Source: Weissella tructae
GTDB taxonomy: Bacteria > Bacillota > Bacilli > Lactobacillales > Lactobacillaceae
Direction: 5' to 3'
DNA length: 64,000 nucleotides
Assembly (NCBI RefSeq): GCF_000732905.1
Contig: NZ_CP007588.1
Coordinates: 1-64,000, forward strand
Shown here piece by piece: positions 1 to 13,559 of this stretch; within the stretch, counting starts at the first letter, position 1, and every line of letters starts with the position of its first letter. The position numbers and the translations under genes were made by a program. The notes under the pieces were generated by a model that made no database searches, was not told the origin of the DNA, and worked only from the letters and a program-made list of their open reading frames with translations.

Positions 1-25
1 GATTACTCCAAACTTGATTGAGACA

Positions 26-67
26 AAAAGAAAACGCACAGCTCGGCCAGACGGCTTTACTGTGCGT
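26..67 (-). terminator. Rho-independent terminator of rpmH
   Basis: Read on the minus strand, an 8-bp inverted repeat (ACGCACAG/CTGTGCGT) is followed by a T-rich run. It lies about 40 bases beyond the rpmH stop, so rpmH appears to be transcribed alone or with partial read-through toward whatever lies left of the window. Confidence 0.75.
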
Positions 68-104
68 AATCGTTATCAGTAGTCCTATTAGCAGGTCTGA
101 CCAA

Positions 105-239
105 TTAGGCTGACAAAACCTTGCGGCCCTTTTGGCGGCGACGAGCTAAGACCTTACGTCCGTTGCTAGTGCTCATACGCTTACGGAATCCGTGAACACG
201 TTCGCGGTGACGCTTCTTTGGTTGGTATGTACGCTTCAT
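105..239 (-). CDS. rpmH: 50S ribosomal protein L34
   Basis: This 44-residue, strongly basic protein starts [18 protein letters not shown] and ends [10 protein letters not shown], which matches L34 over its full length. L34 is a small protein of the large ribosomal subunit. The start ATG is at 237-239 and an SD-like GGGGGTG lies just upstream on the minus strand. Its position next to oriC and divergent from dnaA is the classical Firmicutes arrangement. The usual partner rnpA is not in the window, because a terminator follows and the window ends there. Confidence 0.97.
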   Translation of the reverse strand: MKRTYQPKKRHRERVHGFRKRMSTSNGRKVLARRRQKGRKVLSA

Positions 240-503
240 AGTGAATGCACCCCCATTTCTTCTTTTTTATTTTAGTAACGTGAAGCTAACTCAAATAGCC
301 TACTCCACAATTCACGTTTAATCATACCATGCCAAAAAATCAATAGCAAGCAAATATATGGTTTTTACTTGCGTCTTTTTCGATATTTATAACGATGAAA
401 AACAGAACGAAATATATACATTCATATGAGTCCGAAACCTATGGGATTAATGGGTTTTGCAAGTGTTACTAATAAAAAATAAAATAAATTATAACTCTAA
501 GAG

Positions 504-827
504 TTATCCAGAATCTAACGCTCCGTTATGTGGATAACGAAACACTACCTAACGTAGCGTTAGATGAGTTGTACACAGTTTCCACAGGTTATCCACAGTT
601 TCCACAGGGTGGGAAAACTTTTCTACAGAACCCCTGTGAATATGTGGATAACTTCTGTAAACATGAATGTATCAACGTTGAGTTATCCACAAATGCCTAT
701 GGAAAACCTCTTTTTTCGAAAGTTATCCACATTTATCCACAGGTAGGTCGTTTTTTTTACACACACCCCTGTGGAATTCTGGATAAAGTTATCCACAGCC
801 TGTGGATATCCCAGCGTGTTATCCACA
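504..827. other. oriC: oriC, upstream DnaA-box cluster (incA/incB-like)
   Basis: Perfect 9-mer DnaA boxes (TTATCCACA) lie on the plus strand at 589-597, 683-691, 723-731, 733-741, 789-797 and 819-827, and on the minus strand at 529-537 and 643-651. Near matches are at 504-512, 778-786 and 801-809, and several TTTCCACAG relatives fill the gaps. The 240-530 part of this intergenic region is AT-rich. Together with the boxes after dnaA this makes the bipartite origin typical of Firmicutes. The boxes overlap the likely dnaA promoter region, so autoregulation by DnaA is expected. Confidence 0.93.
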
Positions 828-976
828 GGTTAGCATATATATCGTCTTTCACTTCGTTTGCCTGTGGAAAACTCATATCCCGCCTGTTAAAATAGTCATT
901 GTGATTATGAGTCATTTCGGGTTTTCCCGTGAAAAAAAAGCAACTCATCAAATATTTATCGAAGGAGGTCGAGCAA

Positions 977-2368
977 ATGGATCCTGCTGAACTATGGACT
1001 GCGATTAAAGAACAGCTCCGTGAAAGCATGTCAGGTGACTTTGGCTACCAAACATACGTCGAACGTCTACAGGTCATTGACTTAGTTTCAAATGAATTTT
1101 CTGCTCAAACGCTTCATCTCTCAACAGACCAAGAAAAGGTCGCAGAAGAATGGCGTAATCCAGAAGGTCACTATTATCGTACGTTTATTCAAGCGGCGAT
1201 GACTGCTACGGCACAACTCTATGCGCAACCTATTTTCATTTCACCTAGTGTCATGTACGTACCAGCTGAAGCCGTTAAGCCTTTAGCAGAAACACCAGTA
1301 GATACACAAATGGTTGGAACTGAAGTAACAGCAAACTTTATCTCAACGACCCTAGATCCAGATTTTCGTTTTGATACCTTTGTTTCATCAGTAGAAAATA
1401 AAGAAGCTTATTCAGTTGCCCAAGCTGTTGCTGAAAATCCAGGTACACAATGGAATCCATTGCTAATTTATGGTGGCGTTGGGCTGGGAAAGACCCACTT
1501 AATGCAATCAATTGGAAATGAAGTTCTGCGTAAGAATCCTAACGCCAAAGTTAAGTTCATTACGACCGAAGATTTCATTAATGATTTCACTGATGCTTTG
1601 CGTCGTGGAACAATGGACGAATTCAAGCATGAATATCGTACAACTAACCTATTAATGGTCGACGACGTACAATTCTTGGCGGACAAGACAAAAATCCAAG
1701 AAGAATTCTTTAATACGTTCAATGCGATTACGCGTGAAAACAACCAAATCGTCCTAACGTCTGACAAGCTACCTAAAGAAATCCCTGGGCTTGAAATGCG
1801 TCTAGTTACCCGTTTCGGTCAAGGATACTCAGCTAATATTACTAAGCCTGATTTGCCAACTCGTGTTGCCATTTTGCGTAATAAGTCAGAACAAGATGGT
1901 TTGAATATTCCAAACGATATTATTGATGAAATTGCTGCGGCTGTTGATACCAATGTGCGTGATCTTGAATCTGTCTTCAATCAAGTTGCTGCTAAGATTA
2001 AGTTCAGTCCGCAACCTGTAACGGTTGATGCGACCCGCAACATCTTAGAACAGATGAGTTTCAAGCGACAAAAGGTAGTTACTGTTCCTATTATTCAAAC
2101 GATTGTTTCTAATTACTTTGATTTAACAGTTGATGACTTAACTGGAACACGTCGTAATAAACAAATTGTCACACCACGTCAAATCGCCATGTACCTTGCA
2201 CGTGAATTAACACAAGATTCATTGCCGCAAATCGGTCGTGCCTTTGGTGGTCGAGATCATACTACTGTGATGCATTCAACTGAAAAAATTGAAGGTGCCA
2301 TTGGAGAAGATCACATTTTGGAACAACAAGTCCAAGAAATCCGCGAACGCTTGAGTGATAACGGGTAA
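977..2368 (+). CDS. dnaA: Chromosomal replication initiator protein DnaA
   Basis: DnaA is an AAA+ ATPase that binds the DnaA boxes of oriC and opens the duplex. The ATG at 977 is chosen because a near-perfect SD (GAAGGAGGT, 961-969) sits 7 bases upstream, giving 463 residues. A GTG at 929 would add 16 residues upstream of that SD and is unlikely. Visible features are an N-terminal DnaB/DnaD-interaction domain, Walker A GGVGLGKT at residues 166-173, Walker B LLMVDD, and the C-terminal DnaA signature GRDHTTVMHS around residue 425, which reads the 9-mer box. DnaA boxes flank the gene on both sides. No oddities were seen. Confidence 0.98.
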   Translation: MDPAELWTAIKEQLRESMSGDFGYQTYVERLQVIDLVSNEFSAQTLHLSTDQEKVAEEWRNPEGHYYRTFIQAAMTATAQLYAQPIFISPSVMYVPAEAVKPLAETPVDTQMVGTEVTANFISTTLDPDFRFDTFVSSVENKEAYSVAQAVAENPGTQWNPLLIYGGVGLGKTHLMQSIGNEVLRKNPNAKVKFITTEDFINDFTDALRRGTMDEFKHEYRTTNLLMVDDVQFLADKTKIQEEFFNTFNAITRENNQIVLTSDKLPKEIPGLEMRLVTRFGQGYSANITKPDLPTRVAILRNKSEQDGLNIPNDIIDEIAAAVDTNVRDLESVFNQVAAKIKFSPQPVTVDATRNILEQMSFKRQKVVTVPIIQTIVSNYFDLTVDDLTGTRRNKQIVTPRQIAMYLARELTQDSLPQIGRAFGGRDHTTVMHSTEKIEGAIGEDHILEQQVQEIRERLSDNG

Positions 2369-2373
2369 TTGCC

Positions 2374-2515
2374 TGTGGATAAGTATCTAAGTTGTTCTAT
2401 AGTTTTCCACAAGGTTATCAACAGGTCTAAACCGTTGATATAATCAACTTAGTTATAGTTTTCCACAGTTTCCACACCCCCTATTACTATTATTATCTTT
2501 TTATTACTTAATTAA
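2374..2515. other. oriC: oriC, dnaA-dnaN part with DnaA boxes and putative unwinding element
   Basis: A perfect reverse DnaA box (2374-2382), a weaker box TTATCAACA (2415-2423) and TTTCCACA-type boxes (about 2458-2476) lead into a short C-run. That is followed at 2481-2495 by CTATTACTATTATTA, a tandem of trinucleotides like the DnaA-trio element that directs strand opening in Bacillus subtilis. AT-rich DNA follows to 2515. The order box, GC cluster, trios, AT-rich tract matches the known architecture of a Firmicutes DNA unwinding element. A TATAAT at 2439-2444 may be the dnaN promoter -10. Confidence 0.8.
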
Positions 2516-2563
2516 GAGATAATAGCGGCCGCTATTAAATCAAAACAGTGCCTAGGAGAAATC

Positions 2564-3694
2564 ATGCAATTTACAATTAATCGAGCAGAATTTATTAAAG
2601 CAATGAATAACGTTAGCCGAGCTATTTCTTCACGTACATCAATGCCAATCCTTACAGGGGTTAAGCTTGAAGTTGAAGAAAGTGGTTTGATCCTAACAGG
2701 TTCAGATACAGATATCTCAATTGAAATTAAAATTCCCGTGACAGATGACAAAGCAAAGCTTGTCAATCTAGAAGCAGGTTCACTTGTTCTACCAGCAACA
2801 TTCTTTGCAAATATCGTTAAGCGTTTGCCAGGTGAAACATTCACATTAACAAACACGGATGGATTACAAGCAAAGATCACATCAGAAAGTGCTGAATTTG
2901 ATATCAATGGTCAAGATGCAAATGCATATCCTCGTCTACCAGAAGTAGAAGTGACGAATCAATTGATTTTGCCAGCTGAAACTTTGACTGAAGTTATTGG
3001 TCAAACAGTTATTGCTGTATCAAAGCAATTGAGCCAACCTATTTTGACAGGGGTCCACTTTATTATTGCTGGTGGAAACTTAACAGCAGTTGCAACAGAC
3101 CGTCATCGTTTGGCCCAACGAACAGTGTCATTTGGAAATGAAGATGTTAATGCTGACATCATTATTCCAGGACCATCATTGATTCAATTGCAAGCCATGC
3201 TTGATACAGTTGAATCAGTGGAAGTTCGTGTGTCAGAAAACCAAGTTGTTTTCCAACTAGGTGATGACACATTGTTCTATTCACGTTTGTTGGAAGGAAA
3301 CTATCCAGATGCTTCACGTTTGATTCCAACGGAAAAGCGTACAACATTGACAATCAATTCTCGTGATTTGCTACAAACAATTGAACGTGCCGCACTTTTG
3401 AGTCACGAAGGTCGCTCAAATGTTATTCAATTTACAGTTAGTGATGACCGTTCATCAATTTCTTCAAACTCACCTGAAGTTGGTCGTGTTGAAGAAGAAA
3501 TTTTTGCTGCTGAAACAGCAGGTGATGAATTGACAATTTCATTTAACCCAGATTACATGCGTGAAGCATTGAAGTCTTTTGGTGATGAAGAAATCCAAAT
3601 CGGATTTAAGACACCATTGGATCCATTTACGTTGGTACCAACGAACAATGCAACGAATTTCATCCAATTAATTACACCAGTACGTACGTACTAA
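2564..3694 (+). CDS. dnaN: DNA polymerase III beta subunit (sliding clamp)
   Basis: This 376-residue protein starts MQFTINRAEFIKAMNNVSRAIS and ends in FIQLITPVRTY, the clamp-type C-terminus. The dimeric ring tethers the replicase and other enzymes to DNA. It has the length and three-domain repeat pattern of bacterial clamps. An SD (AGGAGAAA) lies just before the ATG. It lies downstream of dnaA across the origin element, and a strong terminator follows, so it is separated from yaaA-recF. No unusual residues were noticed. Confidence 0.98.
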   Translation: MQFTINRAEFIKAMNNVSRAISSRTSMPILTGVKLEVEESGLILTGSDTDISIEIKIPVTDDKAKLVNLEAGSLVLPATFFANIVKRLPGETFTLTNTDGLQAKITSESAEFDINGQDANAYPRLPEVEVTNQLILPAETLTEVIGQTVIAVSKQLSQPILTGVHFIIAGGNLTAVATDRHRLAQRTVSFGNEDVNADIIIPGPSLIQLQAMLDTVESVEVRVSENQVVFQLGDDTLFYSRLLEGNYPDASRLIPTEKRTTLTINSRDLLQTIERAALLSHEGRSNVIQFTVSDDRSSISSNSPEVGRVEEEIFAAETAGDELTISFNPDYMREALKSFGDEEIQIGFKTPLDPFTLVPTNNATNFIQLITPVRTY

Positions 3695-3711
3695 GCTTAA
3701 ACAGCATAATA

Positions 3712-3762
3712 AAACGCCAAAAATGACTATTTGAACCATTTAAAGTCATTTTTGGCGTTTTT
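3712..3762 (+). terminator. Terminator after dnaN
   Basis: The arms AAACGCCAAAAATGACT and its complement flank a 15-17-base loop, and a T-run follows. It ends the dnaA/dnaN transcription unit. Confidence 0.85.
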
Positions 3763-3812
3763 GTATATTTTGGTATTAAATTTAATACAGTAGGTAAATA
3801 TGGCTATTTCGT

Positions 3813-3841
3813 TTGTGCCAGGTCTGAAAAAAGCGTATAAT
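3813..3841 (+). promoter_or_regulatory. Putative promoter of yaaA-recF-gyrBA
   Basis: A perfect TATAAT at 3836-3841 lies between the dnaN terminator and yaaA. The -35 at 17-bp spacing is weak (TTGTGC). It is the only good candidate before the yaaA-gyrA run. Confidence 0.5.
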
Positions 3842-3901
3842 TAGACTAACTATTGAGACTTAATTATGATGTAACTTCCCAGTGAAAAGAGGACCCAAAT
3901 T

Positions 3902-4129
3902 TTGGCACAAGAAATTCATATTCAAACACCTTATATCACGCTAGGACAATTGCTAAAGCAATCTAGTGTTATTCAAACTGGTGGGCAAGCAAAGTGGTAC
4001 TTGCAAGAAAATACTGTTTTGGTTAACCAAGAACCAGATGCACGTCGTGGACGTAAGCTATACCCAGGAGATATTGTTGCGATTCCAGATGGTGAACGTT
4101 TTGTCATCAATGGGATGGGTGCTGAGTAA
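3902..4129 (+). CDS. yaaA: S4-domain RNA-binding protein YaaA
   Basis: A 75-residue protein starting at TTG 3902, with AAGAGGA about 8 bases upstream. The sequence ([11 protein letters not shown], then KWYLQEN, then the [17 protein letters not shown] stretch) is an S4 RNA-binding fold like that of RluB or ribosomal S4. In Firmicutes this small protein lies between dnaN and recF, as it does here. It has been linked to ribosome assembly, but its exact role is not settled. Its stop lies 2 bases before the recF ATG, so the two are translationally coupled. Confidence 0.92.
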   Translation: MAQEIHIQTPYITLGQLLKQSSVIQTGGQAKWYLQENTVLVNQEPDARRGRKLYPGDIVAIPDGERFVINGMGAE

Positions 4130-4131
4130 CT

Positions 4132-7226
<3,095 letters not shown>

Positions 7227-7267
7227 TCAAGATGATCGGGATTAAAACCAAGTAGAGAGGGAGAAAA

Positions 7268-9808
7268 ATGACTGAAAACGAACAAAATATCAGTCGCACA
7301 GTTAACGCCAATATTGGCGAACAAATGAAGTCATCATTTTTGGACTATGCGATGTCAGTTATTGTGGCGCGTGCGTTGCCAGATGTCCGTGACGGAATGA
7401 AGCCTGTTCATCGTCGTATTATGTACGGTATGAATGAATTGGGAGTTATGCCGGATAAGCCATACAAGAAATCTGCCCGTATTGTTGGGGACGTCATGGG
7501 TAAGTATCACCCCCATGGTGATTCAGCGATTTACGAATCAATGGTTCGTATGGCACAAGACTTTAGTTACCGCTACATGCTTGTAGATGGTCATGGAAAC
7601 TTTGGATCAATTGACGGTGACTCAGCTGCCGCCATGCGTTATACCGAAGCCCGTTTGAGCAAGATTGCGACAGAAATGTTGCGTGATATTAACAAGAACA
7701 CGGTTAACTTTGTAGATAACTATGATGGAACTGATCGTGAACCTGCTGTCTTGCCTGCTCGTTTCCCTAACTTGTTGGTTAACGGAGCGAACGGAATTGC
7801 GGTTGGAATGGCAACAAACATTCCACCACATAATCTAGGTGAAATTATCTCAGCAATTCATTTGTTGATGGAAAACCCTGACGTAACAACAGCTGAATTG
7901 ATGGAAGCTGTTCCGGGACCTGATTTCCCTACGGGTGGAATTGCCCTAGGTAAGTCTGGAATTCGTAAGGCCTATGAAACTGGAAAGGGAACTGTTACAG
8001 TTCGCTCAAAGGTTGAAATTGAAACTGAAAAGTCAGGTAAAGAACGTATCATCGTGACTGAATTACCATACATGGTTAACAAGGCACGTTTGATTGAACG
8101 TATTGCTGAATTGGCACGTGATAAGCGAATCGAAGGAATTACATCAATCAACGATGAATCCGACCGTGAAGGATACCGAATTGCGATTGATATTCGTCGT
8201 GATGTATCTGCATCTGTGGTTTTGAACAATTTGTACAAGAACACATTGATGCAAACAAACTTCAGCTTTAACATGTTGGCTGTTCAAGATGGTCGTCCAA
8301 AGTTGTTGAGCTTGAAGGACATGCTTAAGGCATACTTGAAGCACCAACAAGAAGTGATTCGTCGTCGTACTGAATTCGAATTGAAGAAGGCAGAAGCACG
8401 TGCGCACATCTTAGAAGGTTTGCGTATTGCTTTGGATCATATTGATGCCATCATCAAGATTATCCGTTCTTCAACAACTGCAGAAATTGCGAAGACACAA
8501 TTGATTAGTGATTACGCATTGTCAGATAAGCAAGCGCAAGCCATTTTGGACATGCGTTTGGTTCGTTTGACTGGACTAGAACGTGACAAGATTGAAAAGG
8601 AATACCAAGAATTGATGGCTGAAATTGCTGAATTCAAGGACATCTTGTCAAAGCCAGAACGTATTGACCAAATCATCTACACTGAATTACTTGAAATTCA
8701 AGAAAAGCATGGTGATGATCGTCGTACCGAACTACAAATCGGTGATGTGACGTCAATCGAAGATGAAGATTTGATTGAAGAAGAAGACGTTATCGTGTCA
8801 TTGACGCGTGGTGGTTACATCAAGCGTATGGCACAAAGCGAATTCCGTGCGCAAAACCGTGGTGGTCGTGGTGTTCAAGGTATGGGTGTCAATGATGATG
8901 ACTTTATTGACCAAATTGCCGGAACTTCAACTCACGATACTTTGTTGTTCTTTACCAATGCAGGTAAGGTCTACAAGTTGAAGGGATACGAAATTCCAGA
9001 ATATGGCCGCACTGCGAAGGGAATCCCAGTTATTAATCTGTTAGGAATTGAATCAGGTGAGACGATTCAAACAATGATTAGTGTTAATGACGATCCTGAA
9101 AACAGTGATGACTACTTGTTCTTTACAACACGTGATGGTGTTGTGAAGCGTACAGCCATTAGTGAATTCGGTAATATTCGTGCCCACGGATTGCGCGCCA
9201 TTAACTTGCGTGAAAATGATGAACTTATCAAGGTTATGAAGACTGTTGATAGTGACAACATCTTGATCGCAACACAAGGTGGATACGCGGTGTCATTTAA
9301 GATGGACACAATTCGTGCAATGGGTCGTACTGCTGCTGGGGTGCGTGGAATTAACTTACGTGAAAATGACATGGTTATCGGTGCAGAAGTACTGGTTGAT
9401 GATGCCCACGTATTAGTGATTACGCAAAACGGTTACGGTAAGAAGACCGCTGTTAGCGAATACCCAATCAAGGGACGTGGTGGTAAGGGAATCAAGACTG
9501 CCCAAATCACTGAAAAGAATGGACCATTGGCCGGTGTGGCTGTTGTTCAAGGTGGCGAAGACGTCGTCCTAACAACTAACATGGGTGTTATGATTCGATT
9601 TAACGTCGCAACTGTTTCAGAAACAGGACGTGCCACACAAGGTGTACGTTTGATTCGTTTGGATGAAGAAGCAACTGTTGCAACATTTACAACAGTTGAG
9701 CCAGAACCAGAAGAAGACACAACTGTGACTGACGATAGTATGACTGAACAAGTTGAAGCGCTTGTTGATCGTGCTATGAGTGAAGAAGCAGATACAACTG
9801 AAGCATAA
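7268..9808 (+). CDS. gyrA: DNA gyrase subunit A
   Basis: GyrA cleaves and religates DNA through a tyrosine, here in AAMRYTEAR at residue 125. The quinolone-determining region [13 protein letters not shown] has Ser86 and Glu90, residues usual for a susceptible enzyme. The GyrA-box type motif [13 protein letters not shown] opens the C-terminal beta-pinwheel that wraps DNA and distinguishes gyrase from topoisomerase IV. The 846-residue length includes an acidic tail, as is common in gyrases. The SD is AGAGAGGGAG. It closes the yaaA-recF-gyrB-gyrA unit. Confidence 0.98.
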   Translation: MTENEQNISRTVNANIGEQMKSSFLDYAMSVIVARALPDVRDGMKPVHRRIMYGMNELGVMPDKPYKKSARIVGDVMGKYHPHGDSAIYESMVRMAQDFSYRYMLVDGHGNFGSIDGDSAAAMRYTEARLSKIATEMLRDINKNTVNFVDNYDGTDREPAVLPARFPNLLVNGANGIAVGMATNIPPHNLGEIISAIHLLMENPDVTTAELMEAVPGPDFPTGGIALGKSGIRKAYETGKGTVTVRSKVEIETEKSGKERIIVTELPYMVNKARLIERIAELARDKRIEGITSINDESDREGYRIAIDIRRDVSASVVLNNLYKNTLMQTNFSFNMLAVQDGRPKLLSLKDMLKAYLKHQQEVIRRRTEFELKKAEARAHILEGLRIALDHIDAIIKIIRSSTTAEIAKTQLISDYALSDKQAQAILDMRLVRLTGLERDKIEKEYQELMAEIAEFKDILSKPERIDQIIYTELLEIQEKHGDDRRTELQIGDVTSIEDEDLIEEEDVIVSLTRGGYIKRMAQSEFRAQNRGGRGVQGMGVNDDDFIDQIAGTSTHDTLLFFTNAGKVYKLKGYEIPEYGRTAKGIPVINLLGIESGETIQTMISVNDDPENSDDYLFFTTRDGVVKRTAISEFGNIRAHGLRAINLRENDELIKVMKTVDSDNILIATQGGYAVSFKMDTIRAMGRTAAGVRGINLRENDMVIGAEVLVDDAHVLVITQNGYGKKTAVSEYPIKGRGGKGIKTAQITEKNGPLAGVAVVQGGEDVVLTTNMGVMIRFNVATVSETGRATQGVRLIRLDEEATVATFTTVEPEPEEDTTVTDDSMTEQVEALVDRAMSEEADTTEA

Positions 9809-9811
9809 ATA

Positions 9812-9846
9812 AAAAGCAGCCCAGTGGAAACTGAGCTGCTTTTTTG
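9812..9846 (+). terminator. Terminator after gyrA
   Basis: AAGCAGC...CAG and CTG...GCTGCTT arms are followed by six T. It lies 4 bases beyond the gyrA stop. Confidence 0.85.
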
Positions 9847-9969
9847 TGGATTAATAGCGTAATTTAGAAAGAAAAGCTAGCTAATCTAGGGTAAATTTAA
9901 CCTCAGTGACGTATAATGGTAACCATTGTAATAAAAACCAATTTTTGAAAGAATGTATAAGGTACCCTT

Positions 9970-12144
9970 ATGAAACACTATAGTCGGTTTGACTGGCTCA
10001 AAACTCGAATTGGCTTTGTCTTGTTGTTGGTTATGCTGACGTGGGCAAAGACCCAAATGGCAAACGTTTTAGATTTTAAATTGTATGCCGATGCAACATT
10101 CGTCCAATATTTGACGCTGTTGTTAAATCCAATTCCGATTGCGATGTTACTTATTGGCGCTAGCCTGTATTTTAAATCCGCAAAAATTTTCTATCCAGTC
10201 GCATTGATTGCGTATATCTCGAACTTGGTATTACTTCAAGTAAATATGATTTATTATCGTGAGTTTTCTGATTTCATGTCGTTTAATGTCATGATGGGAT
10301 ACGACAAGGTTAATCAGGGGCTTGGTGCATCTGGATTTGCATTAAGTGATCCCCACGATATTTTCCTATGGTTAGATTTGGTGATTATCGTCGGATTAAT
10401 TCTATTTAGAAAAATGCGTTTGAATGCACCCGCTGTATCAAAATTAGCCAGTTTTTCAATTACAACATTCGCGATTTTCATTGGGATGATTACGTTAATG
10501 TTAGGTGAAATGGAACGCCCACAACTTATTACACGTCAATTTGATAGTAAATTGATGGTGAAGTATTTGGGAGTTGATGGTTATACAATTTTTGATATTG
10601 GTCGTGTACGAAATGTATCTGAATTAAAAAAGACCGCCAAGAAGAGCGATATTGATAAAATCCGTGATTACATGTCGAGTGAGTACGCACCAGCGAATGC
10701 TAAATATGCCGGTGTTGCGGAAGGTAAAAATGTCTTTGTGATTCATTTGGAATCTTTCCAACAATTCTCATTGAACTTGGATGTGAATGGGCAACCAGTA
10801 ACGCCGTTCTTGAACAGTATCTACAATTCAAAGGATACAATTGCATTTGATAATTTCTTCAACCAAGTGGGACAAGGGAAGACATCAGATGCCGAAAATC
10901 TATTAGAAACGTCAACCTTTGGATTACCGCAAGGATCATTGTTTGCCAACCAAGGTAGTGAGCAAACGTTCCAAGCAATGCCAGCTATTTTACGTCAAGA
11001 AGGTGGCTATTCATCAGCTGTATTCCACGGTAATACAGCTGGCTTCTGGAATCGAAATAATGTCTATAAGAATATGGGATACCAATATTTCTTTGACGCC
11101 AGTTATTTTGATACATCTGGTAATAAGGCTGCTGGATATGGATTGAAGGATAAATTACTATTTTATGATGCAGTGCCATACCTAGAACGTATGCAACAAC
11201 CGTTCTATAGTAAATTTATTACGGTCACAAATCATTTCCCTTATACAAGCGATGATGTTGATAAGGACCCAACATTCCAAACAACCGATAGTGGTTCAAA
11301 GATTGTTGATGGTTATTTTGAAACCAACCGTTATTTGGACAAATCAATTGAAGAATTCTATGCCTACTTGAAGAAGTCTGGCTTATATGACAACTCAATT
11401 GTTGTGATGTACGGAGATCACTACGGTATCTCAAATTCTGAAAGTAAATATCTAGCATCATTGCTAGGTAAGAACCCAGAAGATTGGGATGCTTATGATA
11501 TGATGCAACTGCAACGTGTGCCATTTATCATTAACATGCCAGGTTATGGTCAAGGACATATTGATCATACATTTGGTGGTGAAGTTGACGTGGCACCAAC
11601 CTTGTTACATCTTTTGGGTGTGAAGGATACTGAAAAGTATATGCAAGTTGGTCATGATTTGTTGAGTAAGAAAAAGTCTAATATTGTGGCGATGCGTGAC
11701 GGTAGCTTCATCACACCAAAGTACACTTATGTGAATGAGCGTGTGTATGTTACTGCTACGGGTGAAGAACTTGTGGATCCAGCCCCAGCTATCGAAGCTG
11801 AAATTGAAGAAGCAAAGCAAAAAGCCGCAAAGCAATTGAAGGTTTCTGATGAAATCAACCAAAAAGACTTACTGCGTTTCTACACGCCAGAAGGATTTGA
11901 ACCTGTTAAGGCGAAAGATTATAACTATTCAAATGCGCTAGCTAAGCTAAAGCGTTTAGAAGATGAACGTGGAAAGCATTCAACGAGTCTTTTCTCTGAG
12001 AATAATAAGCAATTCACGCAAAAGTTATATGAAACAAATGCACCACAAAAGGATGAACCGCGCTCAGACACAACACGTTTGAAGCAAACGAATCCAGATG
12101 CAGGTGAAGCATCTGAACCTGGTTTTGATCAACCGAATCCGTAA
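9970..12144 (+). CDS. ltaS: Lipoteichoic acid synthase LtaS-type sulfatase-fold membrane enzyme
   Basis: This 724-residue enzyme transfers glycerol-phosphate from phosphatidylglycerol to build lipoteichoic acid on the outer membrane face. Five transmembrane segments fill residues about 12-180. An extracellular alkaline phosphatase/sulfatase domain follows. The catalytic nucleophile lies in GQGKTSDAE (Thr305). Metal-binding residues are seen in HLESFQ (Glu261) and in the later VFHGN, TNHFPY and YGDHYG motifs. The C-terminal 90 residues are charged and proline-containing, a longer tail than in Staphylococcus LtaS. TATAAT at 9912-9917 is the likely -10. It is monocistronic between two terminators. 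Confidence 0.93.
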   Translation: MKHYSRFDWLKTRIGFVLLLVMLTWAKTQMANVLDFKLYADATFVQYLTLLLNPIPIAMLLIGASLYFKSAKIFYPVALIAYISNLVLLQVNMIYYREFSDFMSFNVMMGYDKVNQGLGASGFALSDPHDIFLWLDLVIIVGLILFRKMRLNAPAVSKLASFSITTFAIFIGMITLMLGEMERPQLITRQFDSKLMVKYLGVDGYTIFDIGRVRNVSELKKTAKKSDIDKIRDYMSSEYAPANAKYAGVAEGKNVFVIHLESFQQFSLNLDVNGQPVTPFLNSIYNSKDTIAFDNFFNQVGQGKTSDAENLLETSTFGLPQGSLFANQGSEQTFQAMPAILRQEGGYSSAVFHGNTAGFWNRNNVYKNMGYQYFFDASYFDTSGNKAAGYGLKDKLLFYDAVPYLERMQQPFYSKFITVTNHFPYTSDDVDKDPTFQTTDSGSKIVDGYFETNRYLDKSIEEFYAYLKKSGLYDNSIVVMYGDHYGISNSESKYLASLLGKNPEDWDAYDMMQLQRVPFIINMPGYGQGHIDHTFGGEVDVAPTLLHLLGVKDTEKYMQVGHDLLSKKKSNIVAMRDGSFITPKYTYVNERVYVTATGEELVDPAPAIEAEIEEAKQKAAKQLKVSDEINQKDLLRFYTPEGFEPVKAKDYNYSNALAKLKRLEDERGKHSTSLFSENNKQFTQKLYETNAPQKDEPRSDTTRLKQTNPDAGEASEPGFDQPNP

Positions 12145-12149
12145 TCATT

Positions 12150-12188
12150 AAAACCAGTTTTCAATCTAATGATTGAGAACTGGTTTTT
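12150..12188 (+). terminator. Terminator after ltaS
   Basis: AAACCAGTTTTCAAT pairs with ATTGAGAACTGGTTT and six T follow. Confidence 0.85.
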
Positions 12189-12246
12189 TGAATTAAGATG
12201 ATATGATAGAGAAGACAAAAAACGTTAAGCGAGAAAGGGTGACCTT

Positions 12247-13503
12247 ATGATGAATCAGTGGCAAGGTTTTTATAAATTACCTTGGGCAGAACGATTGGCA
12301 TTGACTGCCAAAAATCGTGACTTAAATGCTGAACAGGTGGCATTGATTGAACAACATTATGATGCCGTTGGAGCGCAGTTAATTGAAAACTATCTATATA
12401 ACTTTGGTGTGCCAACCGGTTTGTTGCTTGATTTACCAGTTGATGGTGAGTTAGCAGTAGTACCCATGAGTACTGAAGAACCTAGTGTGATTGCAGCTGC
12501 CAACAATGGTGCGAAGATGATGCGCGCTGGTGAGGGTGTAACCACCACGATGGAAACACGATTAGTGCGTGGGCAAATTATCATTACTGATGTGACAGAC
12601 ATGGATGAGTTACGAGCCTGGATTGTAGCTCATGAATCTGAATTAATGACGCAAATTAACGCAACACGTCCATCTATGGTTCGACGTGGTGGTGGGCTAA
12701 AGAAGTTAGCGCTTCAAGAGCTGGCGGATGATATTGCTGAGGTTACGTTATTTGTTGATCCTAAAGCGGCAATGGGAGCGAACGTTGTTAATTCACTGGC
12801 GGAATACACAAGCTCTATTTTCAGAGCGCAAGGTTACAATGTGTTGATGGGGATTCTTTCCAATTACGCCACAGAAAGCGTTGTACATGGAGCGGTTAAA
12901 ATTCCAGTGTCGGCATTAGTAGCCAAAGACGGGACACCAGGTGCAACAATCGCCGCTAAAATTGAACAGGCAAGTCGTATTGAACAATTAACTCCTTATA
13001 GAGCTGTCACATCAAACAAAGGTATTATGAATGGAGTAGAAGCTGTTGCATTGGCTAGTGGTAATGATACCCGTGCAATCAACGCTGCCCTACATGCATA
13101 TGCTAGTCGAGATGGACAATATCGTGGGTTGATTAATTGGACCGTAGAACAAGATATGTTAGTTGGTAAAACGGACTTACCAATTTTAATTGGTGTTGTG
13201 GGTGGATCAATCGGTATCGTACCAGCGGTGCAATTGAATCATGTGTTGATGGGCAACCCAACCGTTGAACGACTATCTAGTCTTTTAGCTGGTGTGGCCT
13301 TAGCGCAAAACTTAGCCGCTTTACGTGCCTTGGTCTCAACAGGGATTCAAGCAGGACATATGGCACTACAAGGAAAGTCACTTGCCTTACAAGTTGGTGC
13401 GACTCCTGAAGAAGTACCAGCTGTCGCGCTTGCATTAGAACAACAAGGTCATTTTGATGAATTGACTGCACGTGAGATTTTAGAGACATTGCGTCAATCG
13501 TAA
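12247..13503 (+). CDS. mvaA: Hydroxymethylglutaryl-CoA reductase, class II
   Basis: This 418-residue enzyme reduces HMG-CoA to mevalonate, the committed step of the mevalonate isoprenoid route that lactic acid bacteria use for undecaprenyl and quinone chains. Class II features are the ENYLYNFGVP motif near residue 48, the DPKAAMGANVVN cofactor motif near 175, and the catalytic His371 in AGHMALQ. TATGAT at 12202-12207 is the probable -10, and GAGAAAGGGTGACC is the SD. No other mevalonate gene is in the window. The following gene is 56 bases downstream with no terminator between, so they may be co-transcribed. Confidence 0.93.
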   Translation: MMNQWQGFYKLPWAERLALTAKNRDLNAEQVALIEQHYDAVGAQLIENYLYNFGVPTGLLLDLPVDGELAVVPMSTEEPSVIAAANNGAKMMRAGEGVTTTMETRLVRGQIIITDVTDMDELRAWIVAHESELMTQINATRPSMVRRGGGLKKLALQELADDIAEVTLFVDPKAAMGANVVNSLAEYTSSIFRAQGYNVLMGILSNYATESVVHGAVKIPVSALVAKDGTPGATIAAKIEQASRIEQLTPYRAVTSNKGIMNGVEAVALASGNDTRAINAALHAYASRDGQYRGLINWTVEQDMLVGKTDLPILIGVVGGSIGIVPAVQLNHVLMGNPTVERLSSLLAGVALAQNLAALRALVSTGIQAGHMALQGKSLALQVGATPEEVPAVALALEQQGHFDELTAREILETLRQS

Positions 13504-13559
13504 AATTCGTATTACTATAGAGAGAACACAGTATATTAATTAAGAGGATGGAAAGAATA

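Noticed and set aside
929-976. GTG start of dnaA at 929
   Set aside because: It lies upstream of the strong SD that serves the ATG at 977.
530-1029. Open frames across the origin on both strands
   Set aside because: They consist of DnaA boxes read as codons, lack SD sites and overlap oriC.
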